Under the pieces are notes generated by a model. It did not search any database. It was not told the origin of the DNA and saw nothing but the letters and a program-made list of their open reading frames with translations. A DNA stretch of 64,000 nucleotides from contig NC_082410.1 in assembly GCF_004011695.2 (NCBI RefSeq), positions 1,116,001 through 1,180,000 of the forward strand. Reading direction: 5' to 3'. The first letter of the stretch is position 1; every line of letters starts with the position of its first letter. The translations under genes and the position numbers were made by a program. The stretch is from Ascochyta rabiei. Lineage: Eukaryota > Ascomycota > Dothideomycetes > Pleosporales > Didymellaceae. Shown here one piece after another: positions 1-10,926 of this stretch.

Positions 1-516
1 GATTCCAAGTGTCGCGTTCCGACGTTCGGACTCCGGACTTGACAAAAACGTCTCCACAATTACGCCCTGCTGGACTTCGATGACTTGTGGACGGACTCCA
101 AAGCCCTCTGGGTTTCTAAAATTCAAATTGGAGACTTGATCATGGAGTCCGTAACTCGGACCTCGTCTTTACGGTGGTACATTCTACGTATAAATGCAAC
201 ATTCTCAGCTACTATGCTACTCAACCATAGCCACTATTTTCTACCGTTTGCCTGGAGCAGCGACCCTCTCAGTTCCTACTATCATACAACGATACCCTCA
301 CTATCCTTTACGCATTAAATCTCCTGGTTGAGATTGTCACAGCATCCCCAAACCATTCTGACGAGTACTCTCTTGCACACAGTCTTCATCAAGCGACCGC
401 TCGCAATCTCTCATTTTCGTCGATTTCGAAGCCTTTCGATCATAACTATTCTTATTATTTTCTCTTCCTCCGCCTTCTCGCACGCAAGAAACTAAACCCG
501 CATCCAATAAGTCAAG
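1..516. other. Upstream flank, no gene seen
   Basis: No credible coding region. The stretch before the first gene is T/C-rich, as is usual for a fungal promoter and 5' leader. A short open frame at 85-318 has no recognisable features and is treated as chance. Confidence 0.5.
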
Positions 517-1296
517 ATGAAGTTCTTCGGCACAATCGTGGTGGCTACAGCTCTGTTTGCTTCCGGCATATCTGCTTTGCCTTTGAGTGACCTTGGCGGA
601 ATCCACCCCAGGGCCCCAGCAGATTACGACATCAACAAAGTTCTCAAAATCTGGATGAATGATGCCAAGACTCAAAGGAGGCTGGCAAACCACTGTAACA
701 CCAAAGGAGGATGGGAGGGTTGGGCGCAGGGTGAAATCGAATCTGAGTTCAGAGATGCATTCGCGATCCCGCAGACTATTCGCGAAGAGACCAGTGTTTA
801 CAAAGGCAGAGAGCTCGCAGACCTTGTTCTACCGAAGACGGCTAAAAAAAGGGGCATGGTTATTGAGCTCAAGTGCGAGAATGCTTATGGCCAGAAGGGA
901 GTCAAGATTAAAGCCCCTGTACGTGCCGACATTGCCAAGCAGTCCGCTGTCAAACCCGAGTTTAACGACTTTACTTTCATAGCCCTTGCTATGGCTTATA
1001 CAAAAGAGGCCGACGCATCTCTCAGGAAAATCGGCATGAAGCCTATCCGGGGGGCTGACGCGAATGTAGCGGGCCCACACACAGTGAGAATATACAGGGA
1101 AGATTACAAGCTCAAGAGCTTGATCGACGAGATAGAGGACTTGGACAAGGCCATGTATAATTTGTTCCTCTCAAAGTCAAGGCCAGGCTCACCTTCAGGC
1201 ACTCCGCCCTCTTCATCTAACCCAGCACCTGGCAAGACGGCACCGGGCAAGACGGCACCTGGAAAGACGGCACCTGGAAAGACGGCACCTAAATAG
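517..1296 (+). CDS. Secreted protein with PD-(D/E)xK nuclease-like core and PGKTA repeat tail
   Basis: Intronless, 259 aa, starting at ATG 517. Residues 1-20 form a clear signal peptide (basic start, hydrophobic core, ISALP cleavage region), so secretion is expected. The core carries the layout of the PD-(D/E)xK phosphodiesterase fold. An acidic helix follows a G-W-E-G-W motif near residues 64-78 (Glu73, Glu75, Glu77). Asp102 sits in a short strand (A-D-L-V-L), then comes Glu117-Leu-Lys119 in a hydrophobic strand (M-V-I-E-L-K-C-E), and a later helix has Asp138 and Lys141. The D-x14-E-x-K spacing fits the family. The tail from about residue 222 is Pro/Ser-rich and ends in four to five PGKTA units encoded by near-identical 15-bp repeats. 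An AATAAA signal lies at 1351. No family name is recognised; nuclease activity is inferred only from the motif. An effector or an extracellular nucleic-acid enzyme are both possible. Confidence 0.75.
   Translation: MKFFGTIVVATALFASGISALPLSDLGGIHPRAPADYDINKVLKIWMNDAKTQRRLANHCNTKGGWEGWAQGEIESEFRDAFAIPQTIREETSVYKGRELADLVLPKTAKKRGMVIELKCENAYGQKGVKIKAPVRADIAKQSAVKPEFNDFTFIALAMAYTKEADASLRKIGMKPIRGADANVAGPHTVRIYREDYKLKSLIDEIEDLDKAMYNLFLSKSRPGSPSGTPPSSSNPAPGKTAPGKTAPGKTAPGKTAPK
1237..1293 (+). repeat. 15-bp coding tandem repeat (PGKTA)
   Basis: Four to five nearly identical copies of a 15-bp unit at the 3' end of the secreted-protein gene, each encoding Pro-Gly-Lys-Thr-Ala. The copies differ at only a few third positions, so the array is young or kept homogeneous. 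Copy number could easily vary between strains without breaking the frame. Confidence 0.85.
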
Positions 1297-1680
1297 ACAG
1301 TATTTGGTAAGACAGTGTCTAGCGAGCTAGTTTTGGCCCACTATTAGGACAATAAACATATTGGATCAGATCTCACCACAAACCTATGAGCCTGTAAAAT
1401 ATTAATCGATTTGGAAGTGGACTTTCACATTTTCTTAACAATATGCTACATGTCTACGAGGTTATCTTATTGGCAAATTGGCGAGCTTCAGCTGGGCAAG
1501 TGAAGGGTGTTCGGATAGGTAGCCGTGAAAGGATTATGTCTCTGTACTCTCAGATGATCCTTTACAATGGGTTACAATGGCGTACTTTATCAATGGTAAA
1601 GATTGCATAGTAAGTCCTTGATATATTACACTGCCAGACGGGCGTACAGCACCATTACTGACTGGCAGATCTCGTGATGG

Positions 1681-1881
1681 ATGCTTCTCGTTGTCGCGTC
1701 CGCGTTTGTTTCCATGCGTGTCTACGCACGCGCAGTGTGTGTCCACGAGAGACTACAATGGTCAGAGATTCTCTTGATTGTGGCTGCGCTCGATGCTCTG
1801 GGTCTTGTCATATGTGACACACTTACCTTCAGTATGGGTGCCATGGATAGTCTCAAGAGCTCGGAAAGACTCAAAGGGTAA
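1681..1881 (+). pseudogene. Fragment of fungal rhodopsin-like (Pth11-type) membrane protein
   Basis: A 66-codon open stretch reads like the first two or three helices of the fungal rhodopsin-like integral membrane family (Pth11-related). It has a hydrophobic segment, the motif R-V-Y-A-R, a Leu-Gln-Trp pair where the family usually has Leu-Gly-Trp-Asp-Asp, then a second hydrophobic stretch with A-L-D-A-L-G-L. The frame is closed by TGA just upstream (1675) and TAA at 1879, and I cannot find the remaining helices, so it is most likely a truncated relic. It lies 260 bp upstream of the degraded NLR sequence. Confidence 0.45.
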
Positions 1882-2144
1882 TCAGAGCCTGCAGCGTATC
1901 TACATCGCATACTCTGCCTAATCTTGGTTATATTGGCACCTTTTATCCTACGGCGGACACGCTGGATCTTCAGCTGGTCGCTGAGGGTCGATCAGCCAGA
2001 GTTTACGTACGGGCAACGATTACCAAGCACCCACGGTACCGTGTCTGTGCACCTGGCGGGTCACCCCACCAACTTTCTTACCTCTACAAAAGTGAGGCTA
2101 CAACCTAACTTACAGCACAGTTATCTGCTAATGTATGTGCAGGC
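1882..2144 (+). other. Degraded sequence between two gene relics
   Basis: One forward frame is open from about 1885 to a TAA at about 2106 and is the same frame as the NLR relic that follows. The translation is not recognised. It may be a decayed upstream part of that gene or unrelated debris. Confidence 0.3.
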
Positions 2145-2755
2145 TTTCTACGCGATGCAAGTCGATTTGTGCTGCGCTTTAGTTCTGTTCTAGCAGACGC
2201 ATCCCTGCAAGTGTACTTGTTAGCGCTTGTCTTTGCGCCAGAGGCAAGCGTTATAAGGAAGACGGTTGTCAATCAGGTCCCTCAAGAGATTGAGATGCTG
2301 TCAGACAGGCAGGCAGACTAGTATGCGTGTCGCATTGCGCTAGAATGTCATACAAGTTATGTTAACGCAGCTGTGTTCTTGCCAGACGGACGGCTGCTAG
2401 CATCAGCATCTTGCGAAAAGACAGTGCGAGTGTAGGAGACAGCAACAGGCACGTGTTGCAGCGTGCTTAGCGGCCCTTCTCTTACGTTGGTAAGCTCCTT
2501 TCCTCTCTAGATGGACATTATCTGCATACTAACGAAGGAGATATTCTGCTGCCTCAGAATTTCCACCTAACGTTGTCTGCGGAGCCAGAAGAGCATGCTT
2601 CCCAGCTCTTAGTCGAGGACCAGTGGGTGCTGCGCAATGCGCAGCGCTGCCTCTGGCTACCATTTGAGTATCGCACTTACAAGACAGCTATATACAGGGA
2701 TACAGTCTGGTTTAAGTGTCTATCTGGGCGTGTGGTCCTACTGAAGCTGATATAG
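2145..2755 (+). pseudogene. 3' relic of a NACHT-WD40 (NWD-class) NLR-like gene
   Basis: Forward translation from 2145 recalls the linker and first WD40 blade of fungal NACHT-WD40 STAND proteins: a segment with F-V-L-R-F, then L-V-F-A-P-E, then a blade with L-P-D-G-R-L-L-A-S-A-S. From 2510 the reading frame changes, and the end matches the typical C-terminal blade of these proteins (D-G-H-Y-L, L-W-L-P-F-E-Y-R, S-G-R-V-V-L-L), closing at TAG 2753. The relic carries TAG stops at 2319 and 2433, both where the family usually has Trp, another TAG at 2508, and a frameshift between about 2460 and 2510. No NACHT P-loop or further blades were found. These proteins normally act in non-self recognition and heterokaryon incompatibility; this copy cannot make one. 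Confidence 0.72.
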
Positions 2756-3435
2756 AGGTGCGAACGGGAAAGGCGATGCTACCCTGTATAAAGGGAGCAG
2801 GCTTCGCAGGCACAAGAGGGGCAAGCTGGTAACAAAGCAGGTCGAGTTGAGTGCAAAATAGCAGACAAAGATTAACTAAGGGCTAGGAGTAGCTAGGTAT
2901 ATATACTAGGGCCCACTAGGTAGCCGAAGCTTGGCGCTAGTGAAGGGAAAGAGCGAAGGAAGGAAGTGAAGAAAGGGCTATCATAGGTAGGCCCTGAGTG
3001 AATGTTCCTGCACTAAACGCAGTAGCATTTGTAAAATTGAACTGAGGCGCAAAACCACCGATGCTGGTGAAGTTGTTGGTGACTTCGAAAAATGAACGCA
3101 ATACATAATATATGTAGTTGAAAAATAGTCTGATCAATCCAAAGATTTAATGTCCATCTATCTTCAAGAATGATGCGGGCTCATCGGTGGAAGTGGATCG
3201 AGATTGCTGATGTGGATATCTAGCTCAGAGCGGTGAGAGAAAGAAACTTTGATCCCAAGTACACTCATCTCTGCCTTGACTCTAACTCTACCTACATGAC
3301 CAAAACTCCGCCAGTGTAGCTAACAGAAGGTCAGCGTTACGCCTTAGAGACTTCGTGTTCGTTCAGCAGAATGGCATTTATGAAGGCGAGAATAGTGTAG
3401 CTAGCATTATAAAAGCCTTTCTGAGTTTAGGGTTA
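2756..3435. other. No gene seen; AT-rich decayed sequence
   Basis: No coding signal is convincing. The reverse frame 2937-3137 is short, hydrophobic and isolated, and has no partner exon. Together with the relics to the left this looks like gene debris. Confidence 0.4.
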
Positions 3436-3543
3436 GCATTACGGAAGAAGCATGAAGGTTGATAAATTCAAATGACTGCGCCTGCACCTTGTAAAAGTGC
3501 AAAGAGGGAGTTCCTTACACTTCGATCCGCACTGTGTAGTGCA
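3436..3543 (+). repeat. Direct repeat copy A (about 108 bp)
   Basis: Aligns by eye with 6565-6669 in the same orientation at roughly 80 percent identity. Shared blocks include AGAGGGAG, CGCACTGTGTAGTGCA and ATTCAAA. It lies just beyond the 3' end of the DUF3176-like gene. Confidence 0.75.
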
Positions 3544-3561
3544 CTACTCACTATATCCAAC

Positions 3562-6049
3562 TCAGAGAGCACCCGCGTCATCGCTTATTCTTACTCGGTC
3601 GTGTGTATATGCCTGAGGATGTATAGGTGAGCTTTGTCGTGGTTCAGCTTCTTCACACGATGGAATATGTTCCTGACTCTCTGTCACTCCAGGACTTTGC
3701 GTGTCACCATCGATTTGTTCCACTTCCAGTGTCTGATTGTCTTCGTGTGGTTCTGTAACGTCGGGGATTGCTTGATCCGTATGGATTTCTGGATGGATTT
3801 CTGTACCTCCGTCTTTGTCGAGAAGCTGGTCATCGCTGGTCTTTTTTCGATTCTTCCGCAGGTGCCAACTCCACTTTGCTCGCTTGCGAAAGGTAGGTGC
3901 CTCACCACTGTTATCTTTATCATGCAGCCACGGAATGGTGACAGCAGTGCTATCACCGATTTTCTCCATGTTCCTCGTTTCAAGCGGATTGATCTTGTCC
4001 TTGGTTTGGTTCGGGCTCTGATCTTGAGATGCTCGCTCGCATGAGTCGAAGCTGTGTTTGTCCAGGGCGCCATCCACGATGTCACGGCCGTAGAAAATGA
4101 GCGGTAAGGTGCTGTCTTTCCACACAGGTCTGCTTTTGCGATGTCTCCAATTTTTCGCCATTGTCCATATTGCCAGAGCTGCCGTGATCACCGTAAGACT
4201 GATTGGAAATATCAACCATACTCCACGCATCGATACGCAAGTCGTCATCTGCCATGCCAGGCCGTGGATCTCGTCCAGCGGAAGGTCCTCTCCTTTTCTA
4301 TCGCCCTCGTCAGCCGATCCGTAGTCCGATCGAAATCTTCTTGTCATAGCCTCCGCAAACAGGTCAAACCACTCTGTGACGTTGGAAAGTCCGGTAGTGA
4401 GGTTCGATAGACTCGTATAGCTCTCACCATAGAGAGCCCGTAGAACCGTCTCCGCACCAAGCCCCGGCAGAAACTTTTCATCCGAATCCGACTGTTCAGC
4501 ATCGCGGCAATTAAATGTCTTGGTCAACCTGCAAGATCCGTTGAATATCTCATGATTCAACAATCTCGATATTGCAACAACAAATTGTGGATGCTGACGA
4601 TAGATGCACTCTTTTGGAGCAGTGATGTTCATAGAGACCGGTTGGGCAGCCCCTGTGTGGCCGTAGTCTGTGAAATCATGGAGTGCGAGATCTGTCCCAT
4701 TTATCCAGGCACTTGTCTCGTTGTTCAAGTCATAGACCTGGCCCTGCGCTCGACACGGAGATTGGACGGCCGTGTAGCTTATGAACAAATTCTCGAGAGT
4801 GTTTTGACTTCCATCTTCTTTAACTTGATCGTTCCAGAGCATGTCGAGTTGCATGACTTTGGATCCGACCTTGGTCTCCGAAACTTCGTTGTTGCTGATC
4901 GACGTAGTGTATGTCTGTACGCACGGGTACAGGCTACACATCACTGCCGCAACAGTCTCATTCGCGTATGAGTTCAATCCAACGAATGAGGCGTTGACAT
5001 AAGCCCATCTTGAGAAGGTTCTCAACTCGGATGTCAGAAGCTCGCCCATCCAAGAAAGATCGCTGTTCGGTTGGATGCGAACCACCTCTCGTCCGCCACA
5101 CCCTCTCGAGACAGACATATTGTTGGGTAGTGACAGGACTGGGTACCCACAAGTTGAGTTCTCTCGTACAACGAGAGATGAGATATCAGTGCACTTATTG
5201 CACATAGCCACCGTTGAATGCGTTACGGAGTCCTTGTCATATGGGATACCAGGCTCTGAGTGTGCAGGATCGCCATTTGGGAACGTACAATTTCCAGTAG
5301 AACACGAACCCCGAATTCGATTCTCCACGCTTCCAGGAGCGGTAACAGCGGAGAGGATCACCGTAATAAGGTCGGGTGCAGGGACTCCTAGATCGTCGCG
5401 TTCGACATCGGAAACGTAGCCGCTTCGACGTGGAATATAGTGAGCGAAACTTATAGAGGCGTTGAGACCAGAGGCAGCAAATGTGCATTCTGATGTCCGA
5501 CTAGCCAGTTGTACAGACGGGCCAACCAAGAATGAAGTGAAGAGAATGATCGCGGCCATGGAAGTAATCAGATCGCGCCAAAGTACCGTAGGCAACAACT
5601 GTATGGCTCCAACAATCCCCCGACTGCCAGAATCGAACTTCTGTAAATCTGAGACTGGGCGTTCTCGTATTGTCCCAAACCACTCCCATTTTCTCTGAGA
5701 GATGATCTGGGAAACAACAACAACCAGCATGCCACGAAGAATGGTAGAGAGGAAAGCGAGAAGGGCGTTAAAATTGACTTGCTCGCCCCAGTCAGGCGCC
5801 GGCTTTCCATCGTGAGTTGCCAAGAGAACAGCGATAGCGACAATGAGACCAATGGCCACAGTGATAGAGAGGATCTCCCAGATCCAGTTCCGGAAGATCC
5901 TGTAAGTATTTTTGTCGGTAGATTTGTGGGCTGCGTCAGCTCCGTGCCTGGGATGCGCTCTGTCGAGAGGGCAGTCAGTGTATCGCACGTAGTGAGGGTA
6001 GACAAACTGACGTGGGCATAGCGAATAGCTGGCTTCGTTTGGGTGGCAT
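3562..6049 (-). CDS. DUF3176-like fungal transmembrane protein
   Basis: Two-exon model: 6049-6012 and 5959-3562 (811 aa). The large frame lacks an ATG at its 5' end. A 52-nt intron (GTCAGT donor, CTGAC branch, GACAG acceptor) joins it in frame to a 12-codon first exon starting M-P-P-K-R-S. A TATA-like TATATAA at 6099-6106 lies about 50 nt upstream of that ATG. Predicted membrane segments are near residues 42-61, 78-98 and 144-163. A long Asn-glycosylation-rich, Cys-containing extracellular domain follows, then another membrane segment near residue 600 and a charged, Pro/Gln-rich cytosolic tail. The F-R-N-W-x-W-E start, the R-G-M/S-Q-x-K-W-x-W-F block and the overall architecture are those I associate with DUF3176, a fungal family of unknown function. 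The gene is enclosed by the 105-bp direct repeats. Confidence 0.75.
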
Positions 6050-6098
6050 ATACGACTTCGAGATAGCAGTTCTCAAGTTGAATAGGGGCACCTTCCCA

Positions 6099-6106
6099 TT
6101 TATATA
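6099..6106 (-). promoter_or_regulatory. TATA-like box for the DUF3176-like gene
   Basis: TATATAA read on the minus strand, about 50 nt upstream of the proposed ATG at 6049. It supports the two-exon model over an upstream non-ATG start. Confidence 0.45.
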
Positions 6107-6564
6107 TGGAGTGAGGCTGAGTATGCACCAACAAGGCTGAGTGAGATACAGCCAAGGTGTTCGCGTAACGATAAGCATCATGTGACAGGTTCTGCGCAGC
6201 CTCGTTCGTTTGGATGTCAGCGCCGATCGACAGGAGTAGAACAGATTGCGGTACAAAGCTTCTCGAGCTTGGAAGCTGTTGATTTACGATGCGCTTCGAA
6301 AGACAAGTCATTTTAGCGCGATCATCCTTGAGAGGTAAAGCCCATTACGGATTCTGAACCTTCGGGCTAGGCTCATAGATTGGAACATCCGCGCTGAGGA
6401 CGATGTCGTTTTGCATGCATGGTCGTGAACGTCCCTTGCCCCGAAGTTGAGAGTGCTACATATCGTGTAAGGTAGCCGCAAGGTAATGGTGACACAGTGC
6501 TGCACCGCGTTCTTGAGAGCCGGGGCCATCATACCCTACATCAAGCATGATAGCACTGGATTTG
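6107..6564. other. Intergenic, no gene seen
   Basis: Lies between the DUF3176-like gene and repeat copy B. Short reverse frames here lack ATG starts or protein-family resemblance. It holds the promoter of the DUF3176-like gene. Confidence 0.45.
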
Positions 6565-6669
6565 GCATTAAAGAAGAAAGGAGGTTGACGGATTCAAAGG
6601 ACTACGCCTACGCCGTATAAAAATGCAGAGAGGGAGCTCCGTACACTCGGACCCGCACTGTGTAGTGCA
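6565..6669 (+). repeat. Direct repeat copy B (about 105 bp)
   Basis: Counterpart of 3436-3543, same orientation. It sits 80 bp beyond the 3' end of the kinesin gene. The two copies bracket the DUF3176-like gene and differ at scattered positions in both transitions and small indels. Confidence 0.75.
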
Positions 6670-6748
6670 CATACATCTTGTCCAAACGCCATTGCGATAA
6701 AACCCGTAAGTAGACAGAAAAACGCCTGTGGAGATAAAACCTTCTGTA

Positions 6749-9700
6749 TCAGCTGCCACTCCCATGGCTTCTCAACCGTCTTCCTCCAACCTGCCCGGGC
6801 CCGATGCTACTTGAAAAATTCGTAATGCTCAGGTTCTCCCTGTCGTCTTTCCCGCCACCGACAGTCTTCCGCAACATCTTCTTCATCGGCAGCTTGCTCG
6901 CACCATCATCGTTGCTGCGCTGCTTTTTGTTCGGCGGCGCGGTCATGATGGCGGAATCTGAAGACTGGGAGGTGAGTGGGAGAGGTTGGGTGTGTGCAGA
7001 CTCCTGCGCGACGATGTTAACGTCTAGTTCGCGGAGGGAGATGGGTGCAGTGTGGTTCTGGGCGTTCGCATCGATGGAGTGGGTAGAATCAGGTCTCGCA
7101 GGTAGGAAAAGCTCCGTAGTAGAGTCGGCGGAGTTCGTGGCGTCGATGAAGATGGGTTGCTTGGTCGGGCTGCGTGTGGTATTGTCTGAGGACGTGAGAC
7201 GGTCGCGGAGGCGAGAGAGGATAGTGTCGTGATCTTCCGTTCGGGGAAGATTGGAGGGAATGTGATAGTTGACGCGTTGGGGTGTTTGGCCCGTGGGGCT
7301 GTACTCGATGAGACTCTGTGCGCCGACAGCGTCACGAAGCTCATGAAGAGGCGCACGGATTGTGGCATCAGCTGACAAGGATTGTAGAGTCTCCTTGAGA
7401 GTGCCCTGCTGAGCAGAGACATCAGCTTCGAGAGATTGTACGCGTTCGAAGGATGTTGACAGGTGTTCGCCGACGCTGGAGTATGAAGACTGTACTGTAG
7501 ACGACAGTGTGGCAAGCGAAGCAGTGTGTGCGGTGTGGTGGACGTTGTTCTGTTCGCGGATGCGAGAGACGATGTCGTCGAGTGAGTGCAGTTGTGTGTC
7601 GAGATGTGCCATTTGAGCTTCTACAGTTTTCACTGTGCTTGCATGCACAGACGTGGTGGTGTCCTTGATCAGGTTCGAATGCTGCGTCGCCGTCTCGTAG
7701 TCACCTCGAAGCTTGGCCTTCATGGCATCTCTCGAGGTTGTGACGCCTGCCACAATGCTCTTGGACTGGTTGTTCCAGGCCTCTACCCCGGATGTGTATG
7801 CGCTCTGCTGTGTCTCAAAGGTTGTGTTCGCAGCTCCGAGCTCTGCACCGACACTGGCAAGCTTCTCGTTCATTCGCTCGTCTTGAGCGTCTGCATTCGC
7901 TCCTATGAGCGCGGTGATCTGTTGTAGCAGTTGCTGGCGCTCTTCGGCGGATTTTTGCTTCTCCTCATCAACTACCTGCGCCAGTCGTCCCTGAGTGTGG
8001 CTGTTTGCTGCAAGTAGGGCTGCATTTGCCCCGAGTACTTGCGCATGCAAGCGGTCGTTCTCGGCTTGTTGCGCGTTAAGGTTTTTCACAAGCCCGTCAA
8101 ACGTGGACTTGAAATCGCGTCCCAGATTGGCATATGACTGGTGCAGCTCATCTCGAAAGCCGTCGAGCTCGGTGATGATGTTGGCTGAGATCTGCTCTGC
8201 TGCAGACGAGAGCTCGTCAAGACCTGAGCCAATTTTGGTTTTGACCTCTTCGCGCAAGGTCTTGATCTCCTCCAAAACTTGGTTCATGTCGTCCCGTGTT
8301 TTCGCGGTCTGCTGGTTCACCTCCTGCTCTGATGTCTGGTATGCTTGCATCTTCTCTTGCAAGAAAGATTGGGATGCGCCAAGTTTCTCGAGCTCATCTC
8401 GGACAAAATCCTGCATACGAGCAGAGAGAAGATCCATGATCTGGCCTTGATGTAATTGAAACTCTTCGATTCGATCTTCGACCATGCGAGTAGTATCCAA
8501 AACATGGTTTTGCGAAGTAGCCCAGTTGCGACGGTTCTGAGATTGCAGCTCTGACTTCCGGCGGATCTTTGAGCGCAGGCCATCAAGGTCTGAGGTGGTC
8601 TTGCCGAGTGTCGAGATCATGCCATAACCAATCTCTGTGAGTTCGCCCTCGGTTTTTTCGTGAGCTTTCCGCAGTTCCCCTTCTTCAGCAAGGTTTTGCC
8701 GTGTGTGCTCCAATACAATCTCTGTCTTCTCCAGGATGCCTTTCGTACCGTCCAGGGCTAACTGTGTCTGCTCGTTGTCCTTCTTAAGCGTTTGGAAGTT
8801 CGTTGTGATCCTGAAGAGCTCCTCTACCCTATTGCGAAGGTTGACTTCCATCGTCTCGATTCTGTCGCGTTGTTCCTCGCTAAGGATGCGTCTCGACTCG
8901 CTGATCGTGGTGATTTCCTCGTAGTTCTCTTGGGTGAGGTAAACACCGTTGCGCTGCCGTGTCGCTATGAGCTCGCTCTTCAGCTTCTCGATTTCGACAG
9001 TAAACTCCTTTAGCAGAGTCTTCTTGTTGATTGCCTGGTTGATCTGAGGCTTGTTCCGGATGTTCTTGGCGCGGAAAGCGTAATCGAGGGTGGAGATGGT
9101 CTCTTCGAGATTGCTCTTCGCTGGCGATAGTGTTGCAATGATGCACGTTTTCGTACGACCACCGAGAGAGTCTTGCAGGAGCCGTGTCAATTTCGATTCG
9201 CGGTACGGAATGTGAGAGCTTCGTTCGACAAGTGCGTTGATAACGCGACCTAGAGTGAGCAAACTCTTGTTGATTAGGCCAGCCTCTGCGGCGCGCTTGT
9301 TCTCGGCGCCGCTGCGCTGAATATTCTCACTACCTGCAAGATCGACAAGGTTGAGCTTTCCAGCGCTCAGGTATTCTTGTCCATCCTCCGTTGTGCGCTT
9401 GATGTACACGGTGATGGTGAAGACTGTGTGACTTCGGGAACTCAGGTCGTTGCACTTTGTCGCCGCCACCTGACGCTTGTGGCTGCCGGAGCGCAAAAGC
9501 TGGATACCCTCCCGCGCGGTCTTCAAGTGACACTCTTCCATGCCCTGGACCATGGTTGTCGTCTGCCCTTTTTTGCTGTTGTCGTCGAAGATCTTCAACT
9601 TCACGGAGTCGTCTGCCGCGCACAGATCGCGTAGCTCTTCGTTGTAGAGTTCGATGAAAGAACATTTGACAGAGCTCTCGGTCTCCTCCAGTTCGAGTTT

Positions 9701-10355
9701 GCGGAAAAGATCGTACAAGACGCGAGGAACAATACCGGCGGCGTCAGGGAGGGGAAGAACGTCGGAAATATCACCGGTCATTGTGTATGTCTTTCCCGTG
9801 CCGGTTTGGCCGTATGCGAAGATGGTGCAGTTGAAGCCATCGAGGACCTGAACCATGTTAGGAAAGTCTCGCTTTGAAGAGCTGCACTGTAGGTACCTCG
9901 TCTATGATTGGTGTCACGACTTCGTCGAAGACCATCTCTTGGTCTGCCGCCGACGAGAAGACCTTGTCGAACTGGTACGTCTTGTTGTTGAGCGCATTTG
10001 CGCCCATGGAGAGCTCGACTGTGTTGCCTTTGATGCCGTTGGTGGTGACGACAACACCGCTGTTTTCGCGCACCTCGCGGTCGTTGCGGCCACGACATCG
10101 GACGACAACGTTGATGTTTGTCTCTTGTCCAGCATCTTCGAAGTCGGCCGCTTTTCTCTTGAGCGGTGATGAGCGCGGTGTGCCTCTTGTCCTAGTCGAG
10201 GCTACCGACTCTGCTCGTGATGTGCGCCCGTCGAGCATGGGCGTGGCAGAACGACCACGGATTAGGTTGTTTGTCGCCTGTCGCGATGCTGGCGGGCGCA
10301 TTGTGGACGTTGTGCGCTTCACCGCCGGAAGCCCTGGTCGAGGGAGGCCAGACAT
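6749..10355 (-). CDS. bimC: Kinesin-5 (BimC/Cut7/Eg5) mitotic motor
   Basis: Two exons: 10355-9897 and 9847-6749 (1185 aa), joined by a 49-nt intron with a CTAAC branch that restores the D-E-V-L-D-G-F-N-C sequence before the P-loop. A basic N-terminal extension precedes the motor domain. The motor has P-loop G-Q-T-G-T-G-K-T (residues 166-173), switch I S-S-R-S-H and switch II L-V-D-L-A-G-S-E, followed by a neck and long coiled coils. The tail carries a BimC box: T-P-Q-R-V with the Thr at about residue 1008, the position phosphorylated by Cdk1 in this family. Kinesin-5 forms bipolar tetramers that slide antiparallel microtubules and separate spindle poles. The length matches Aspergillus BimC. 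It is divergent from the PHAF1 homologue across 571 bp. Confidence 0.95.
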
Positions 10356-10926
10356 ACTGAAGTGTGCTGGCTGTGGTGGTTAGTGAGGATGGCGTCGGTG
10401 ATGTCGTGCTGTGTTGATGCGCGTAAACAACAAAACACCAGGGTTGCAGGGATCTGAGTGGGGCCCAAGCACGCTACCGGTAGCCAGCCGGGCTTCGTCA
10501 TGTGCCGTCGTTCGGGGACTCAACGCTCGCAACCACCCTACGCTGTTCCATCTGACCATACTTGACCTGTTTTGCATATGATACCCTGACCTGCGCTTTT
10601 GCATCTTTCACTGTGAATCTCTGGAGCCTCGCCATTGAGAGGGAGCTCAACACCACCTTGCATTCCCCCCCACCAACCCCACACTCGTCTCGATATACGC
10701 CTGGCAGCGCTCGAGCTCTGTTCCTTTTGTGTAGACATATCATAGCACTGCAATCTCGAACTCTGCGCGGCGGCCATCGTCACTGATCCTACCCCGTGTG
10801 TCACGCTGGCTGCTTTACCACGTCCTCGTGAACAAGTATAGATAGGATCATCTCCACCACGCGTGCTCTCCCTAGGCTGGCACCGCCGACCGCGGCGCAC
10901 GAACTCTTACCACACACTTCTTCAGC
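10356..10926. promoter_or_regulatory. Bidirectional promoter region between kinesin-5 and PHAF1 genes
   Basis: A 571-bp region with no coding signal that must serve both divergent genes. No clear TATA box was seen on either side. Confidence 0.5.

Noticed and set aside
3424..3436. TTTAGGGTTAGC as telomere repeat
   Set aside because: Only about one and a half repeat units; no array, so not evidence of a chromosome end.
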